This document shows, in pieces, positions 13,848 through 26,860 of a stretch of 64,000 bases of DNA; the stretch's first letter is position 1; each line of letters starts with the position of its first letter. The position numbers were made by a program, and so were the translations under genes. The stretch covers positions 11,433,001-11,497,000 of the forward strand of contig CAMRHE010000017.1 in assembly GCA_947044405.1 (NCBI GenBank), written 5' to 3'. Source of the DNA: Leptodactylus fallax (taxonomy: Eukaryota; Chordata; Amphibia; Anura; Leptodactylidae). The notes under the pieces were generated by a model, which did not search any database, was not told the DNA's origin, and was given only the letters and a program-made list of their open reading frames with translations.

Positions 13848-14055
13848 TAAGGCTGGGTTCACACCAGCGCTTGTACTACATTCAGGGATTCTGCATTTTT
13901 CTCTCCGCATTTTTCGCTCTTTTCGGGCGGAAACCCATTATAATCTATGAGGTCCGCAGGTAACCACTTTTTTAAGCAGATTAGGTTTCTGTTCAGGGGG
14001 TCCCTAAGTGGACCCCCTGAACGGAAACCTGAACGCAGGTGTGAACCTAGCGTAA
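13848..14055. mobile_element. 'ggttcacacc' MITE with terminal inverted repeats
   Basis: The ends taaggctgggttcacacc and ggtgtgaacctagcgta are inverted repeats. Near the right end, caggggg tcc ctaag tggaccccctg forms a strong hairpin. Other fragments lie near 301, 10795, 27220, 31775 and 38690. Family classification uncertain. Confidence 0.65.
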
Positions 14056-15264
14056 GAAAATTTTGGGTCTGCTCCATCACGGACAGTATTATGGTCATAT
14101 CTTACACTAGAAGCATTAAATCTAGGGAAGGGTAACTTGGCTCGTGGGTAAACCATGTCATGGCGCATACAATGCAAACCTGCGGTATTTAATATGTGGG
14201 TGCCCTTTTATAGAGTTGCACCCCCTTCACTGACTTTCCCCTGCACATGGGTGTCCCGGACCACCCGCTTTGCGGGAATTTTGACCGCAGCCCCGCTCAA
14301 GTAAAGGAGGTCTCCTGCAGTTTCTTGTAGAGCCGGGTGTCCGGGAGCACCACTGTAAAGAGAAAGCTACCTCCGTTCATTCTCAGTAGGGGTCCCAGGG
14401 GTCGGAGCCCTCGCAATGTCATCACTTATAAGATGGGAGTACTTCTTAAAGTGATGTGCTAGTATACGGTACACATGGAGCACATATGTCAACTGGAATT
14501 CTTTCAGTCCTAAACATATGTCCCCCGCAATTCATGTTAAGGGGGGATTATCTATAAATCTTTTTTTATAATGTTCCCATTATGCCGTTTTTGGCTTTTT
14601 TTTTTTTTTTTGCCGGGTTCCTGTTTTTCTTTCCTTTTCGTTACCACAAATATCAATATTTACAGTTTGTGATTTGTAAAACACGAAAGCCAAGGGCTCG
14701 CCGGACCGCGCTCTCGCCATTTCCTGGTCTCTTGTTTTTTCCCCAACAATTTTCTGCATGTTTATCTCAAATGAACCATGAAATGAGCAGATGCCAGCAT
14801 GTGGCTTCAATAATGGCAAAAGCGAGGGAAAATCGAAGAATGTTAAATGCAGCAGTTTGCGGCTTCCAGGATCCAAACATGGACGTGTTTTTAGATAATT
14901 TTCCGACTCCACTTCCATATAAAGAGCGCAGTGTGAATACTTCGATAATACATATGATAGACAATTTGATAGCATTTGCAATGTGATGTTACTCTGTTGT
15001 ACTTCCTGGAAATGTATGTGAATGTATAACTGGGTGTTACTATTCCCCCTTTCAGTAGGCGGAGTCCCTTTTTGTGAACGTGTATAGGGACACACCTCAT
15101 TGGCAGATGTGTGTGGAAGAAGGATCAGGTATATTGAATTTCAGTATGCCCTATCCTTTTTTCGTGGGGAGGGAAGTGGCTGCTATAGGTGATGCCACAG
15201 AAAATCCCTTTAAGTCTCTGGCCTATGATATTGAACTTCACTTCCTCTTCTCAGGCCAGTGACC
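14056..15264. other. Non-coding stretch; 14580-15000 looks unusually repeat-free
   Basis: No exon recognised. 14640-14960 has balanced composition and no simple or dispersed repeat, and stays open on both strands for over 100 codons without resembling a known protein. It is a candidate conserved non-coding element. Confidence 0.35.
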
Positions 15265-15760
15265 GCTCATCAATTGGTTACATGCCCATTTTGCAGTTCA
15301 GTCCCATTCAAATATATGAGACTGAGCTGCAATACCAAGCACAGCCACTATACAGGGTATGGCGTTTTGCTTGGTAAGTACTGAAGGGGGCACAGCAGTC
15401 CATATGATAGTCCTGGAAAATGCCTTTAAAAGGATTTTTGGGGCACATGATATGTCCTTGGGATAGGTCATCCATATGAGATCAGCAGGAGATTGACACC
15501 CAGACCCCGCAGATCAGCTGTTCTCAGCAGCCGCTTAAGTAGATAGCTCTGTTCTCCGTAGAGTAGCTTTGCTGAGTTACTGTATAGGACCTAAACTGCA
15601 GTAACTCAGCAATGCCACTAGAGCCACCTGTTTCCAGTATTATTCTCCGTATAGCGACTGCTGAGTACAGCAGATCGGCGGGGGTCCCGGAGTGTCGGAA
15701 ACCAATGATCTGATGTTGATGAACTTATCAGTATGATTTGCCTGGAAAATCCCTTTTAAA
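15265..15760. mobile_element. Two adjacent inverted-repeat elements
   Basis: 15265-15425 is a copy of the 'tgcaataccaagcacagcc' block. 15424-15760 begins tttaaaaggatttttgggg and ends cctggaaaatcccttttaaa, its approximate reverse complement, with the gatcagctg...cagatcgg pair inside. Confidence 0.6.
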
Positions 15761-16420
15761 ATCTCCTCATGAAGAACACATGCACACTTAGCCAAACCGA
15801 GTGTTCATGTGCAATATTTTTAATATGTTGATATTTTAGAAGCAAATGTTCATTCTCATGAATTTATCAATCCACAGATTGATAGTAATGTGCTCATATA
15901 TTTAACCTTGCCACTATGAAACAACTGATTCTCAGAAAAAGTTATTGTTAATGGGATTTTCCATTGTTGGTCTTAGATAAACTTTACAAACCCACAGCGT
16001 TCCTTTTTACTCAGAAGCAGGTGCGGTTCTCTACCTTAGGCATAAACTCTTCAGATGAAGAGCACTGACTAAGCTTTTCCTGACCCCGAGCTGCCATTGT
16101 GTGCAGGTGTTCTTCTAATACTGTATTGGGGTGGCAAGGCGAGGGATCCTAATATTTCCACAATTCTAATGTAGTATTGGAGAGCCAATGCAGCAGAATT
16201 AATTGGGTAACCAGCCTAGTGAGTGTGATATTCTTTATACAGTAAGCCTATAAGTTCCCATAGTGGTGACCCCAGACATCCAAAATATTACCTAGCAGAG
16301 GTCCTGAAGTTCTGAATTACAAAAATAGAGCTCATAGGTATATATAGTGTATACAGAGGTGTAACAATCGTGGGGCCCTACTCCAGCTTGGTCACCTCCA
16401 GCAAATACACTAAGAGTTTA

Positions 16421-17056
16421 ATGCACATTACAGGGATAATAAACACAGTGATGTCACAGCACAGGGATAATAAACACAGTGATGTCACAGCACAGAGATA
16501 ATACACACAGTGATGTCACAGTACAGGGATAATACACACAGTGATGTCACAGCACAGGGATAATAAACACAGTGATGTCACAGCACAGGGATAATACACA
16601 CGGTGATGTCACAGTACAGGGATAATACACACGGTGATGTCTCAGTACAGGGATAATACACACGGTGATGTCACAGCACAGGGATAATACACACGGTGAT
16701 GTCACAGCACAGGGATAATACACACGGTGATGTCACAGCACAGGGATAATACACACGGTGATGTCTCAGTACAGGGATAATACACACAGTGATGTCACAG
16801 CACAGGGATAATACACGGTGATGTCACAGTACAGGGATAATACACACACGGTGATGTCACAGTACAGGGATAATACACACGGTGATGTCACAGTACAGGG
16901 ATAATATACACGGTGATGTCACAATACAGGGATAATGCACACGGTGATGTCACAGTACAGGGATACTATAGTGATGTCACAGTACAGGGATAATACACAC
17001 ACAGTGATGTCACAGTATGGGGATAATGCATACAGTGATGTCACAGTACAGGGATG
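16421..17056. repeat. 31-bp minisatellite, about 20 copies
   Basis: The unit is close to cagggataatacacac plus ggtgatgtcacagta (31 bp). gtgatgtc occurs 20 times. Left copies have aaacacag and right copies cacacgg. One copy is a few bases short and two have extra ac, suggesting slippage. Confidence 0.93.
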
Positions 17057-18150
17057 AGACCTATTTAGTTTCCTACATCTATTTCCGTCATCCATGGTCC
17101 TCACTATCTTCATCTCCATGGCATTGTGGCCCCCTCAGATGTTACGGTTGTTATGATATATACAAAGTAGAATCATCTTAGAAATTTGCACCTAAAAATG
17201 ACATAATGATCGAAGGCAGTGATTGACCTTATGGTGCAACTCTTACACGCTGTTATCCCAAATATTGCACCATTTCTCCACCACTGCTGAGACTGGGACA
17301 GGTAACTCAGGTCTTCAGGGGGGGGGACTACTCTACAGATACAAACATCTACCCATATCTCAGCACCCTGGAGCTTCCTGCAGGTGTGACGCTAGGTATT
17401 TGGGACACTAGGGTTTCCCTTCCATCACACTTGTATTTTTTCATGAATTCTGGGTGGATTTGGTCTTTAATTTGAATATTTTTTCTTATCTTAATAAAGC
17501 TACCTTTGTCACGTTGCCTATTTTATCTCTGCACATCAACACTTGGCTTGGAAGGAGCAGACCTGAAAAGAGCACCTGGGATGAAATCAGTTCACCTTCT
17601 GGGTGTTTGCATCTCATTACTGAGCGGATAATACATGCACACCTTGACAGGATGACAGCGCGGACGGATTGCTTTACACCTTATATAATTTGGGGTTTCA
17701 CATTCTTCTTTTTGCTTGTAGGGAACAAGACTCTGTCAGGTGTTAAGATGATTTATTATGTGATCACGGATCGAGCTGTTTGTCCCGAAGCCTCAAACCT
17801 TATAATTTACTGAAGAATGCAATAAGGTGAATGTATACGGGAGCTCGGCCCTGTGTGTCAGCGGGGTACGGCTTTGGGTATTGTTCCCAGGTGAATGGAG
17901 ACTGAACCTGAATAGAAGACGTGTATTTTGTAACGTAATGCTATTTATTCCCATTTTTACCTATCGACATGATGGAAAGACACCCAAGTAGAAGCTGAGA
18001 TGCTGTAATCTATCTCAAGAAGCAGGTGGATTCCATGTAAGAAAAGAGGCAAAACAGAACTTACTGATTATTTCAGTAATTTTCTGCCACAGGTGAGTGA
18101 AAGGCGGACAAAGCCTTAGTACAGTCTCGGTACATGACCCAAGGAAAGGT
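17057..18150. other. Non-coding stretch, no gene seen
   Basis: 17560-17830 is free of recognisable repeats and has balanced composition, so it might be conserved non-coding sequence. The open frame at 17454-17813 has no known domain. Confidence 0.35.
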
Positions 18151-18620
18151 TCTCCTAAGCCATTGTTAACCCTGTTCATGCCATGAAGAAAAAGCAGATG
18201 CAAAGGCATGCCAAAAAGAAAAAACAAAAGAAGCCAAAATGAAACATAAAAAAAATTGTAAACACAAATGGGGGAAAAAAAAGGCATCATATAAGTGTTG
18301 TTAAACCTGTCTGTGCCTTGCAGAAGCAGAAAAATAAATGTAAAAAGAAACGTTAATAAAAAAAAAAAGTGAAAAACAATTAAAAAACACATCAAGGGTT
18401 ATTAAACCTGTCGTCATCTTGAAGAGGAGAAAAAAAAACACATCGAAAAACAATTAAAAAACACATCAAGGGTTAGTAAACCTGTCGTCATCTTGAAGAG
18501 GAGAAAAAAAACACATCAAAAAACAAAATCAAACAAACAACTAAAGTAAAGCAGTAAAAATAAATGCAAACTATTGAAAAAAGACATATAAAGGTTAATT
18601 AAATCTTTGGGCACCTTTAA
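18150..18620. repeat. A-rich degenerate tandem repeat
   Basis: Several diverged copies of a unit holding ggttattaaacctgtcgtcat and cttgaagaggag separated by A-rich tracts. The two near 18392 and 18468 are almost identical and about 76 bp apart. Confidence 0.75.
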
Positions 18621-19601
18621 AGAGTTAAAAAATAAATATAAAAAGGCAAACAAAAAAAATTAAAGGAACTAGTATTAAACACAAAAAAACTAATTAAAAA
18701 AAAAAAAAATTGAAAGTGAAAAGCAACCGCACAAAAATGAAGAAAGACGCTCACTGTGACCATGCAGTGCAGTGTAATGCTACATTCCACCAGTAGTGGC
18801 CGCTGCAGGTAAATAAATGGCCGCTCAGCTCTTAGTTATAGATTGGAATTGATGGATTTCCACTATATAATGTGTGAACTTGTCCCTAGCTCTGTTGTCT
18901 CCCTTGACGCAACTACTTGATGTTATTTGTCAAGTCAGATTTACTGCAACTATGTACTGTAACTAATGGTGAATATGGGAGAGGAGGGAGGAGGTGGAGC
19001 CCCTAAGGTCCTGGGTACTGGTTACAATCATGTGACTCTTAGAACGTAGCACCAGCCCTCTGCTAGCACCAAGAGCATTACTGCTAATACCTACTGTATA
19101 TAAGGATACATGAATATGAGGTTCTTGGTGTTTACATTTTGATTAAACTGTCACTTTAAGCCCACCTGCCCTGTCAAGGCGACCTCTGTTAGTGCCCACC
19201 GTGCAGAATATCACAGCTTCTTCCTATTCAACTACACGTAATAAAGGTGCAATACCCAGTACCGCTACTACTAAGTTGGGGCGTGCAGGTAGATGAACCA
19301 AGCCAGTGTAAACAATGAAGTGTCCGCAACACTTGACATTCAGTTGATCAGCAGGTATGTTGAGAGATGTACCCCATAAATCTGATATTAAGGTCCTATC
19401 CTAAAACTCCCAGAATCCCCCCTTTTAAATGGTACCTGAGTTTTAATCAGAAGTTGAAATACCTGCAGGGTCTTGCTGGGCCGTCTGTTCTATGACTTTA
19501 TACGCCTCATACATGGTGTCCTATCAGTTTTTCTACTGCTAATAGTCATATTATGGCTGTAGCACATTTTACATTTGTGTCAAAGGCAGGGGGTGTGTAC
19601 A

Positions 19602-20721
19602 TTAACCCCTTCCTGCTGTAGGAATTTTTCGATATTTGTTTTTGAGACTCTGCCTTCCAAACCCCATAACTTTTTTTTTTTTTTTTTTTTTTTTTATTAA
19701 TTTATAGAGCCATATGAGGGCTTAATGTTTGCGGGACAAACTTTTCTTCATAATGGTACCATTTATTATTTATATAATATACTGGGAAACTGGAAACAAA
19801 TGAGGTGGAATTGGAGAAAAAGTGCATTTGTGCAACTTTCTTACTGGCTTCCATTTTATGGCGTTCATGCTCCTGCCAAAATGACATGTCACCTATGTTC
19901 TATGCTTAAGTACGATTCCAGGGAATTTTCTGTAGTTTTATTTTACATTTTAACCCCTTAGAAAAAATCTAAAAGTTTTCAAAAAATTTTTTTCTAAAAG
20001 TTGCCATATTCTGACACCTGTAACTTTTTTATATTTCCATTTACAGGGATGCATAGGGCATCTTTCTTTTGTGGGGCCAGGGATACTATTTATATTTAGT
20101 TATACCATTTTGGGGAATGTTTATTCCTTTTATCACTTTCTATTCAAAATTTTTATCAGAGGTAAAACAGCAAAAAAAAAAAAATGGCGATTCGGCACTT
20201 TTTTTTTTTTTTTTTCCCCCACTACGGCGTTCGCCATACTGGAAGATTATTTTTATAAGTTTATAGATCGGCATTTTCAGACACAGGGATACCTAATGTG
20301 TATGTGTTTCACAGTAATTTTGTAACTTTTATGTATGTTCTAGGGAAAAGGGTTGATTTGAACTTTTTAATTCCTTTTTGTTTTTTTTATATAATTTTTA
20401 TTGCATTTATTAGACCCCCTAGGGGTCTCAGACCCCAGGGGGTCTGATCACTAATGCAATCCATTACAAAATATTGACATTTGTATGACGGGCTGCATAA
20501 AGCTCGGGAGCCTTCAGTAGGCTCCCATCTGTCATAGCAATGGGACACCAACCCTGGATCTCGTTTCGGGGGCCTGTGATCCCAAGCAGAATGGCACCTT
20601 GATCAGCTTTGACTGAGATGCTGGGGGCCTTAATGCCTGCCATCGCTGCGAGCACTGACCGTGGGCATTAGCGCCGGGTCTCTGCTGTATAATATTACAA
20701 TGGATGTTGGGAAGGGGTTAA
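19602..20721. mobile_element. 1.12-kb TTAA-bounded non-autonomous DNA transposon
   Basis: Begins ttaaccccttcctg and ends tgggaaggggttaa. The ends are inverted repeats and TTAA stands at both edges, as in piggyBac-type insertions. The interior is T-rich with a palindrome (accccctaggggtctcagaccccaggggg) and has no transposase frame. I recall very similar elements from frog genomes. The superfamily is inferred from the TTAA. Confidence 0.7.
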
Positions 20722-21217
20722 GGAGCAGTCTGTCCCCCTCCCCTATCTATTACTACTACTACTGGTGCATTTATATAGGAGATCTAGTGGCATGAGGAAG
20801 CTGAAAAGCCCCTGGCACATAAAGAGAGACATCTGAGCACAGAAAGGAAAGCTACATACTGTCTATGAGTAATATCCCATCTGGAATGACACAAGCAACC
20901 AGTTAGAAATATATACTCACTTTGTCATGTGAGAAGCTTCTGTGCAGTGCAGAATCCTCCCACACCCTCTGCAGTCACCCTTGTGAAGAAAGCCTGCTCT
21001 CACTGTGAACTCGTCTTGCTTTTTTAATGGTATCTATGGACAAGACTTCACTAGTAACAGGAAGTCAACAGCAAATTAGCTAGAAGGGAGACCTCTACTG
21101 GTCGGAACTAGATTTTTCAGGCAGAAAACAGCAACATTTTTAAAGAATGTGTTATGTTTTGGTCCATATTCACATGCTCTATGAAATGAAATTGTCGCCT
21201 GAAAAGTTAGTGACCCT

Positions 21218-21497
21218 TTAAAGGGAGTGTGTCACCAGAACCCAGCCCTGCAGATAGATCGCTTAGGGTCACCTGAATCAAGCTGTGTATTTCCCTTGTG
21301 AATCGCTGTCTCTGTTGCTCAATATGCAAATAAGATCTTTGGAGCAATAACAACGCCCATGATGCTCCAAAGAGCTCATTTGCATATTGACAAAAACAGC
21401 AATATCTTGGCAACAGAGACAGCGATTCACAGTTTGATTTAGGTGACCCTATCCTATCTATCTGAGGAGCTTGGGTCTGGTGACACACTCCCTTTAA
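21218..21497. mobile_element. 280-bp palindromic TTAA MITE (complete copy)
   Basis: TTAA flanks both ends. The arms aagggagtgtgtcaccagaa and ttgggtctggtgacacactcc are complementary, and the interior continues the palindrome (gtgaatcgctgtctctgttg against caacagagacagcgattcac; tttggagcaataac against gatgctccaaag). The whole element could fold into one hairpin. Relatives are at 36587-36790, 50326-50540 and 62387-62620. Confidence 0.8.
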
Positions 21498-21499
21498 AT

Positions 21500-23509
21500 T
21501 TGCAGGTGACTACTTTTATTTGGAGAATTTTTACTTGTGTCTGCTGCTATTTTACACACGCACTCGCTCCTAGACCTGAATGGAACAGATTGGAAAACGA
21601 TAAGTCTTGGCTCCCGGCCAGCAGGCGGCTTCTAGTATTCTAAGCATGTCTTAATATGCTTCAAATACCTTTCCCCTTTTCAGGCACTTGTCTCTTCTCC
21701 AGGGCAATTTAACAGCAGAGAGTGCGGCAGTGACAAAGTGTTATGACATCGCCTCCGGCGTTTCAGGCTCACATTGTGTAAATTCTTCATGTGGGGTGCT
21801 CCGGGTGATGACAGGTGGAATTTTATTCTCCGTTTTTATTTATTTTTTCATGTTCTCCTTTACAACAGGCCCAGTTTCTGCCGGATCCTCTGGTCAAGCG
21901 AATTCATTAAATTAAATTAGAGCAAACAAGTCACCCTTTATCTCCTGCCGAAAGATGATATCAGTCTGGAATCTTCCAAATCCACTACAAAATCTACTAA
22001 TTCACTAAACCTCATTATAAGAGGCTTTTGTTTGGAGCCACTTTCGAAGTTAACCCATCGTATGGCCCGGGGACCAAATGGTTATTCACATTTTATGCCC
22101 ATAATGGTCCCTCTAAACTTTTTTCTAATAGGACATTATAATCACATTATTTTAGAGTATTCTTGATGCTTAGAGTTGAGTCAACCGGTTCGTTACGAAT
22201 TTTCCAAAAATTTCAGGTTCGGCCGAACCTGAGATTTTTGAGGTTTTCCACTCTTGAATCATTTATTATGCTCTGGAGTTTTTGATACAAGTATCATGAT
22301 GTCGATATGTCCCATGCTAACGTCACCCAGGGGGCCAGAAGAGGGCCAAGTGTTGTGAGCCCCAGCTTCTAGGTAATGTGGCTGGGAAGGAGTAAAGGTG
22401 CCCATATAGTGAATGCTTGATCTGATATCTGAATATAACAGAGATTCCTATCAACTCTCCCATACACATGCACACTCGGTCAGCCAAGCATCTCCTGGAA
22501 AGAGGTGAGTAAATATCTACCAGAGACCTCTACCAGAGGCTTGTCTCACACAAGAAGTAAAAAATCAGGTATGCTCAAGTTCAACATGCCCAATCTTTTC
22601 TTTCCCTGATATCTTCTGTTGGGGGTTACGGAAATAAGACCTGGTTGGTCAGTCCCAATGATAAAAGCATGTTCGGCTGGCTTTCTTTAATGTGTATGGT
22701 AGCAGACAGGTTTATTCGTTGTTACAGTATGGTTTCTACATTGTAGCAACCTGTGCATGTTATCTAGATGACACGGCTGGCCACCTGCAGCATGCCCTGG
22801 CTTATTTCTGTTTATGGATATTTTTGAATGCGGGCCGGTTTCCAGATTATTTTTGAGAACTCTGCCCTTTGTTAAAGGAATGGAACGTATCAGCAGGTTG
22901 GGTATACTAAAGTCTGACTAGCATCCACAAGAAAATTAACGTGATTGCAACAAAATTTGTTGTTCCCATGGAAAGTTTTTGAAAATAAAAAGTACATTTT
23001 TAAGACTTCCCTAGAAAGTTTTTGTAACCTTCTGTCTTCTGCCTGCATGAGTTTTGTCATTTTTGTAGCTCTTGCGTGCCTTCGGTCTTGAGGTTATTTG
23101 CTCGGATTTATACTAAAAGCTGTTCTTAATTTTTTCATTTTAATATCTTTTCTAAAACGATGGCCAAGTGTAACACTGTGATATTACACTGAGCTGGTAT
23201 GTGTAACTTACAAAGTGCAGACCTCTGAACACCTTCCAAATAAAGATGATAGCTGCCTGGGGGCCTCTTACAAGGCTCCATATATTACTGGCAATTTGTA
23301 GTTAGAATCTTGACCCTCGGTTTATTCATCTTATTCAAGGATTGTGACTGCAATTATTATATGTTGTCAGTCAAAAAATAACACCCGCTGTCTTTTCACT
23401 GCTCCTAAGGAAATACCAGTAGTCGCTGAACTTTGCTCACAAATATCAATATGAATATATTTTATTTAAATTCTGAAAAAAAATATTTTATGACTAAGAC
23501 TAGAGTAGG

Positions 23510-23510
<1 letters not shown>
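21500..23510. other. Non-coding stretch; 21660-22020 looks repeat-free
   Basis: Includes a 'gttcggccgaacctga' element piece at 22175-22270, related to 32245-32575. No exon recognised. Confidence 0.35.
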
Positions 23511-23511
<1 letters not shown>

Positions 23512-23582
<71 letters not shown>

Positions 23583-23671
23583 TTTTTTTTTGTAATATTT
23601 TTCAATTTTTTTAAATGATAGATTAATGTAAAACTGAGGTTAGAAATATTAGTATAATGTAAATATGTATA

Positions 23672-23712
<41 letters not shown>

Positions 23713-23892
23713 TAAAAAAAAATATATATATATATATTTTTTATATATATATATATATATATTTATTTATTTTTTTATACAAAAGACATTTTGAAGAATT
23801 TTTCTAAATATTCTTAAATTTTAAATAAAATGAGATCTGGGATTTCACTGTGCTGTTTGTATGATGTGAATTCTGTATTATTATTATTATTA

Positions 23893-23957
<65 letters not shown>
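23512..23957. repeat. (TG)n and (TA)n microsatellite cluster
   Basis: (TG)n runs over about 23512-23580, mixed TG/TA with inverted TA blocks over about 23665-23770, and TTA then (TA)n over about 23879-23957. The AT blocks are self-complementary. Confidence 0.95.
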
Positions 23958-23958
<1 letters not shown>

Positions 23959-25161
23959 ATTTTTTAAATTCCAAAAGTGGTCTCTGAGTTTTTGTCTGTT
24001 TTTTTTTTTTTTTTGTCCTCATTGTGATTCAATGGTGAGATAATGTTTTTATAATTATTTTAAGTCACTTTTTTTTTTTTTTTCAATTTATCTCACCTTA
24101 TTATGATATAATTATCTTTTACGTTCACTTTTTATTTAATTTTTTACTCACTGTAATATTTTTAAGGCTGTTCGAATGTTCATGAGCGCAGCCGGATATA
24201 AATATAGGTTCTATATGTATCCTTGGAAGTGATTTAGACAATTGCGCCATTCAATCCATAATCGGGCGCGCTCCATCCTTTCGACATTCCTGACCTCCTA
24301 GAATGATGTGGCTATACAGAACTATCCATTGTTAATGGCAGAACTTAAGTGAATAGTTTCATTTTCCATTCCATTACATTTTTTTTTTTTAAAGTCCCTT
24401 TTTTCCCAGACAAATTTTTCCTCGGTGCTTTATGGTCTATACGGCTGTGACCTCTTCGTGTGAACAGAGTTTCCCGCCTGGTGGTGCTCGGCGCGGTACA
24501 TGTGCATGCCTGAAAGGCATTATCCATCAATAAATGTGAGATTAGCCGCGGCTTGTAGATTTCCTGATCAGTACGATTTTTTTTTTTTTTTTTTTTCAGA
24601 TGGCTCATTGTTATCCTGTTTCGTTTTAACGATGGAACGTTCTAATGGGTTTGCCATCTGACACACATCTGTTTCAGCTTAAACAATATCGTCATTCATC
24701 TAAAGCTGTGAAACTCATCTGTTATCATACAGACTAGAGAAGGAAAAAAGAAAAAAAAAAAATCATTGCCTATTCCGGCAATGCAATCTGAATATATTCA
24801 CGTGCGAGAGATTTGCCTCCATTTTCGTAATTGTGGCAAAATTGTCTCATTTGTGCAGGGATTGCACAAATTGTTACAAAAAAAGTCTTCTGTAAATATA
24901 CCCTGAGGATAACTAGATCCTGTGATTTGTGGTATGTCTTGTGTATATATTTGTGTGTTTGATATATACAGATCTGTATGTTTGTATACACATTATATAT
25001 GTGTGTAAGGCGCCTATCTTATTTCATTGATGCCAGATATGCAGAATTCCTTTAATTTATCTGAGTGAAGGGGTCTCATTGGGGGGGCAGGCTTTTGCAA
25101 ATTTAGTTTACAATTCATGTTTTTGGAAGGTTTTGTGGATGTTTCTAAACAGATCGAGAGC

Positions 25162-25516
25162 TTAAAAGGATTTTCTGGGATAAAATTATTTATGACCTGT
25201 CCTCAGTATAGGTCATCAATATCAGATCGGTGAGAGCTCTGACTCTTAGCATCCCCTCCGATCATCTGTTCTCAGCAACAGTAAGTAGACAGCGCCATTC
25301 TCTGCATAGTGGCCAAACCAAGTTACTACAGCTTGTCCACCTATTTAAGTGAAAGGGAGCTGAGCTGCAGTACCTGATCTGGCCACTACACAGATAATGG
25401 AGCTTCCTGCTCTACTTTCTGTGTATCTGCTGCTGAGAAAAGCTGATCAGTGAGGGTGTTGGGTATCAGACCCCCACTGATCTGAGAAGGATGACATGAC
25501 CTATCCTCTTTAGAGA
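25162..25516. mobile_element. TTAA-type inverted-repeat element
   Basis: Begins ttaaaaggattttctggga, with gacctgtcctcagtataggtc near the left end, and closes with agatctgag-like and gacctatcctcttta sequence. The middle pairs gcaacagtaagtagac with gtatctgctgctgag only loosely. Same superfamily as 1403-1818. Confidence 0.55.
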
Positions 25517-26699
25517 TGGCTTGTGATGGACCACATTCTTGTGCACTTTTTGTGTGGCACTCTTTCACGTGATAAATACCATGTATGGCCACCTTTTAAT
25601 GGGGATTGTCAGTGTATATCCAAAGGACTTGGCTATCTCCTACAGTCCTGTAAAACTAGACAAATTAGCAACGCGTATGCGCGTCCTGCAACTCTATTTA
25701 TACAAGGCACACAGGACCCCCATTCTCGTGATCACCAGGAGTCCAAGTGGTTGGACCCCCATCATTCACAAGAAATGGGTGTCCTATGTCGCCTGTACAA
25801 ATGGAGGGCCAGGTTGCGCATGCGCACTGCTATTCAATTCTATGGGACCGCTGTATTTGGCTATTTTTGCTGGTCCCCTAGAGATGAATGGGCATCTGCT
25901 CTGCTCTGCTGATCCAATCTCCTGATCCATTAATACGAAGCACATGAGACACCCGATCTTATGATTAGTGAGGGTCCCAGTGGTCAGAACCCCCCACGAT
26001 CAGATTAATCTAATCATAATCTGTTCTCTTTATTTGTGCAAGTCCGTAATATATGGCAGTTCTATGCTGGATTATTAGGTTTTCTAGATTGGATAGTGGA
26101 TTACAATTTCCTACACCTATACATACATATATATATTATATACATATTGTATATAGCCAATGTGCATGTTTATTAGTGCATTGGCCTTTATGCCAGTCCC
26201 TGGCAGAGCAGTTCAAAATTGTAAGTAAATGTGAACTTAGTTTTTTATGAAGGGTTTAGAAATAAAGGAGGTTTTTGTGTCATTGGTAATAGGGCTGAAG
26301 GTGACTGAGGTGGAGCTGAACCAGGAACAATATTTTGACAGGCCGGGCAGGGGGATCTGTACTGTCTTATATAAATATGGCGGCCTGCAGTGAACAACAT
26401 TTGGATGAGTTTCTATGTAAATACAGCAGATCTGATATCCGGGGAAAGGTAAAAGTTCATCCCACCCACTGAGCCCTAACCTGGGATCAATAAATAACTG
26501 CCCTGTTTACTCTGTCCTGGGGTTGTCTTTGATTTTATTACATTTCTGGCCTCCACATTATAGATTTCAGTCATTTTATCAACCACCAAATCCCTGTCCG
26601 CACTGGAATTTACAATCTAATATCTCAGACTTGTACACTTTTCAGATACCCTATTAGGGCATGCAGGAATTTTGGTAGTAGTGGGCTGTCGCCGGGTCT

Positions 26700-26860
26700 A
26701 GCCAGAGGAGTAACTTGAAGCTCCTGGGCCCTAATGGAAAATCTGTAATGGGGCCCAATCTACCATGTGCCATTCAGAATAGTGGTATATTCTATTTAGC
26801 AGAGGGGCCTTTGGGTCCCCTCAAGGTTCAGGGCCAGGACAATCTATGGCTATGTCCATC
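26700..26860. mobile_element. Possible hAT-like fragment
   Basis: agccagaggagtaacttgaagctcctgggccc resembles the cagaggcgtaac start of a common hAT-like non-autonomous family. The other end is not clear. Confidence 0.35.

Noticed and set aside
14580..15095. 171-codon minus-strand and 134-codon plus-strand frames
   Set aside because: No recognisable domain; they overlap each other and a poly-T run. Better explained as non-coding, possibly conserved sequence.
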